NCBI GenBank assembly: GCA_021812505.1
Contig: JAKANG010000135.1
Span: 1 to 5,555 of the forward strand
From: Pseudomonadota bacterium
GTDB taxonomy: Bacteria; Pseudomonadota; Alphaproteobacteria; Rhizobiales; Beijerinckiaceae
Direction of reading: 5' to 3'
DNA: 5,555 nt
The position numbers and the translations under genes were made by a program. Below are positions 4,578-5,555 of the stretch, one piece after another. The notes under the pieces were generated by a model. It ran no database searches, was not told where the DNA came from, and was given only the letters and a program-made list of their open reading frames with translations. Position 1 is the stretch's first letter. Each line of letters starts with the position of its first letter.

Positions 4578-5468
4578 ATGTCGAAAAAGCCTGTTCGTAA
4601 AGCGGTTTTCCCTGTCGCGGGCCTTGGCACGCGCGTCCTGCCGGCCACCAAGACCGTTCCCAAGGAAATGTTGACCGTCGTCGACCGCCCGGTCCTGCAG
4701 CATTGCGTCGAGGAGGCGCGCGAGGCGGGCATCGAACATTTCATCTTCGTCACCGGCCGCAACAAGGCGGTGATCGAGGACCATTTCGACGTCGCCTACG
4801 AGCTTGAGGAAACCCTGCGCCGCCGGGGCAAGATGAAGGAGCTCGAGGATTTGCGCGCGGCGCTGCCGGCGGCCGGCGCCACCAGCTTCACCCGCCAGCA
4901 GGAGCCGCTCGGCCTCGGCCACGCCATCTGGTGCGCCCGCGAAGTCATCGACGACGAGCCTTTCGCCGTGCTCCTGCCCGACATGATCACGCTTCCGGGG
5001 GCGGGCGGAAAGCGCTGCCTCCAGCAGTGCATCGACAGCTATGACGAGCTTGGCGGCAATGTCATCGCCGTCGAGCAGGTCCCGATGGGCGAGACCCACC
5101 AGTATGGCGTGGTCGCCAAGGGCCAGGATCATGGCGCGGCTTTCGAAATCACCGGCATGGTGGAGAAACCGCCGAAGGGAACCGCGCCCTCGAATTACAT
5201 CATTTCCGGGCGCTATGTGTTGCAGCCCGAAATTTTCGACCTGCTCGGCAAGGGCCAGAAGGGCGCGGGCGGCGAGATCCAGCTCACCGATTCGATGATC
5301 GAACTGGCCGGCGCCCAGAAATTCTTCGCCCGCCATTTCGACGGCAAGACCTATGACACCGGCTCGAAAATCGGCTTCCTCGCCGCCAATGTCGCCTTTG
5401 CCTTGGCGCGGCCGGACATTGAGCCGGGTTTCCGCGCCGAGCTGAAGCGGATCGTCGGCAGCCTTTGA
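4578..5468 (+). CDS. galU: UTP-glucose-1-phosphate uridylyltransferase
   Basis: GalU joins UTP and glucose-1-phosphate to give UDP-glucose and pyrophosphate in the cytoplasm, supplying GalE, glucan, lipopolysaccharide and exopolysaccharide synthesis. The 296-residue length is typical. Seen in order are the nucleotide-binding [19 protein letters not shown] (14-32), VVDRPVLQH (34-42), [15 protein letters not shown] (57-71), [15 protein letters not shown] (106-120), VLLPDM (131-136) with metal/nucleotide-site Asp135, YGVV (176-179), VEKP (195-198), GEIQLTDSM (232-240) and YDTGSKIGF (259-267). The ATG at 4578 gives the usual short MSKK-type N-terminus before [12 protein letters not shown]. An in-frame TTG at 4542 would add 12 Ser/Lys-rich residues and is unlikely. 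There is no clear ribosome binding site; a 15-bp tandem repeat occupies that space. It is divergent from galE and convergent, with 16 bp between, with the partial gene at the right edge. Identity is firm, the exact start slightly less so. Confidence 0.94.
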   Translation: MSKKPVRKAVFPVAGLGTRVLPATKTVPKEMLTVVDRPVLQHCVEEAREAGIEHFIFVTGRNKAVIEDHFDVAYELEETLRRRGKMKELEDLRAALPAAGATSFTRQQEPLGLGHAIWCAREVIDDEPFAVLLPDMITLPGAGGKRCLQQCIDSYDELGGNVIAVEQVPMGETHQYGVVAKGQDHGAAFEITGMVEKPPKGTAPSNYIISGRYVLQPEIFDLLGKGQKGAGGEIQLTDSMIELAGAQKFFARHFDGKTYDTGSKIGFLAANVAFALARPDIEPGFRAELKRIVGSL

Positions 5469-5484
5469 GGCCTCGCCGGCGCAT

Positions 5485-5555
5485 CTATTGCTGCAGCCGC
5501 AGGCCGACGGTCAGGATGTTGGCGGTAAAGTCCGAGCCCTGCTGGTTCGAGATCA
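5485..5555 (-). CDS. C-terminus of an unidentified protein, possibly an outer-membrane beta-barrel
   Basis: Only the last 22 codons and the TAG stop are in the window. The visible tail runs through GSDFTANILTVGLRLQQ. The alternating polar/hydrophobic pattern in TANILTVGLRLQ resembles the final strand of outer-membrane beta-barrel proteins common in alphaproteobacteria. However, it ends in Gln-Gln, not the usual terminal aromatic residue. The open frame reaches the window edge and converges with galU, leaving 16 bp. Both the reality of the gene and its class are tentative. Confidence 0.5.
   Translation of the reverse strand, partial: ISNQQGSDFTANILTVGLRLQQ

Noticed and set aside
3260..4600. 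A 446-residue rightward open frame opposite galE.
   Set aside because: It is antisense to all of galE, which has every expected epimerase motif. The long frame is a by-product of high GC content.
4539..5336. A 265-residue leftward open frame opposite galU.
   Set aside because: It is antisense to galU, with no recognisable domain or ribosome binding site.
5467..5474. GAGGCCTC palindrome at the galU stop codon as a terminator.
   Set aside because: Eight bases with no loop space and no T-run are too short to support a terminator.

Overview
The window is GC-rich chromosomal DNA from a bacterium, most likely an alphaproteobacterium of the Hyphomicrobiales (rhizobial/methylotroph-like) group. This placement rests on strong GC preference at third codon positions, protein styles such as the GalU, GalE and ferrochelatase sequences, and an FNR/FixK-type box. 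No 16S rRNA or other marker is present, so the placement is an inference. I see no tRNA, rRNA, CRISPR array, insertion sequence or phage gene.

Left part (1-1676), heme and metals. The 5' end of hemN (anaerobic coproporphyrinogen III dehydrogenase, cut by the window edge) runs leftward. It is divergent from hemH (ferrochelatase), with 61 bp between their start codons. That gap holds a near-perfect FNR/FixK-type palindrome. hemH overlaps cutA (CutA1 divalent-ion tolerance protein) by 10 bp, so the two are probably co-transcribed.

Middle part (1597-3345), a regulator and its probable target. A leftward HxlR-family winged-helix regulator with a C-terminal SCP2-like region is divergent from a rightward class I SAM-dependent methyltransferase. 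The 123-bp gap between them contains a 24-bp inverted repeat that could be an operator or a leader hairpin. The regulator reads 80 bp into the 3' end of cutA on the opposite strand, past a perfect 18-bp palindrome.

Right part (3386-5468), UDP-sugar supply. galE (UDP-glucose 4-epimerase, leftward) and galU (UTP-glucose-1-phosphate uridylyltransferase, rightward) are divergent across a 190-bp, comparatively AT-rich intergenic region. GalU makes UDP-glucose and GalE converts it to UDP-galactose, so the pair feeds lipopolysaccharide, exopolysaccharide and glycan synthesis. The galU leader has a plausible sigma-70 promoter and a 15-bp tandem repeat directly before the start codon. At the right edge, 22 C-terminal residues of a leftward gene, possibly an outer-membrane beta-barrel protein, are visible.

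Most of the window is ordinary metabolism. I found no convincing new system. The points worth a second look are the shared FNR box, the HxlR/methyltransferase pair with its inverted repeat, the 3' read-through overlap of hxlR with cutA, and the odd galU leader.
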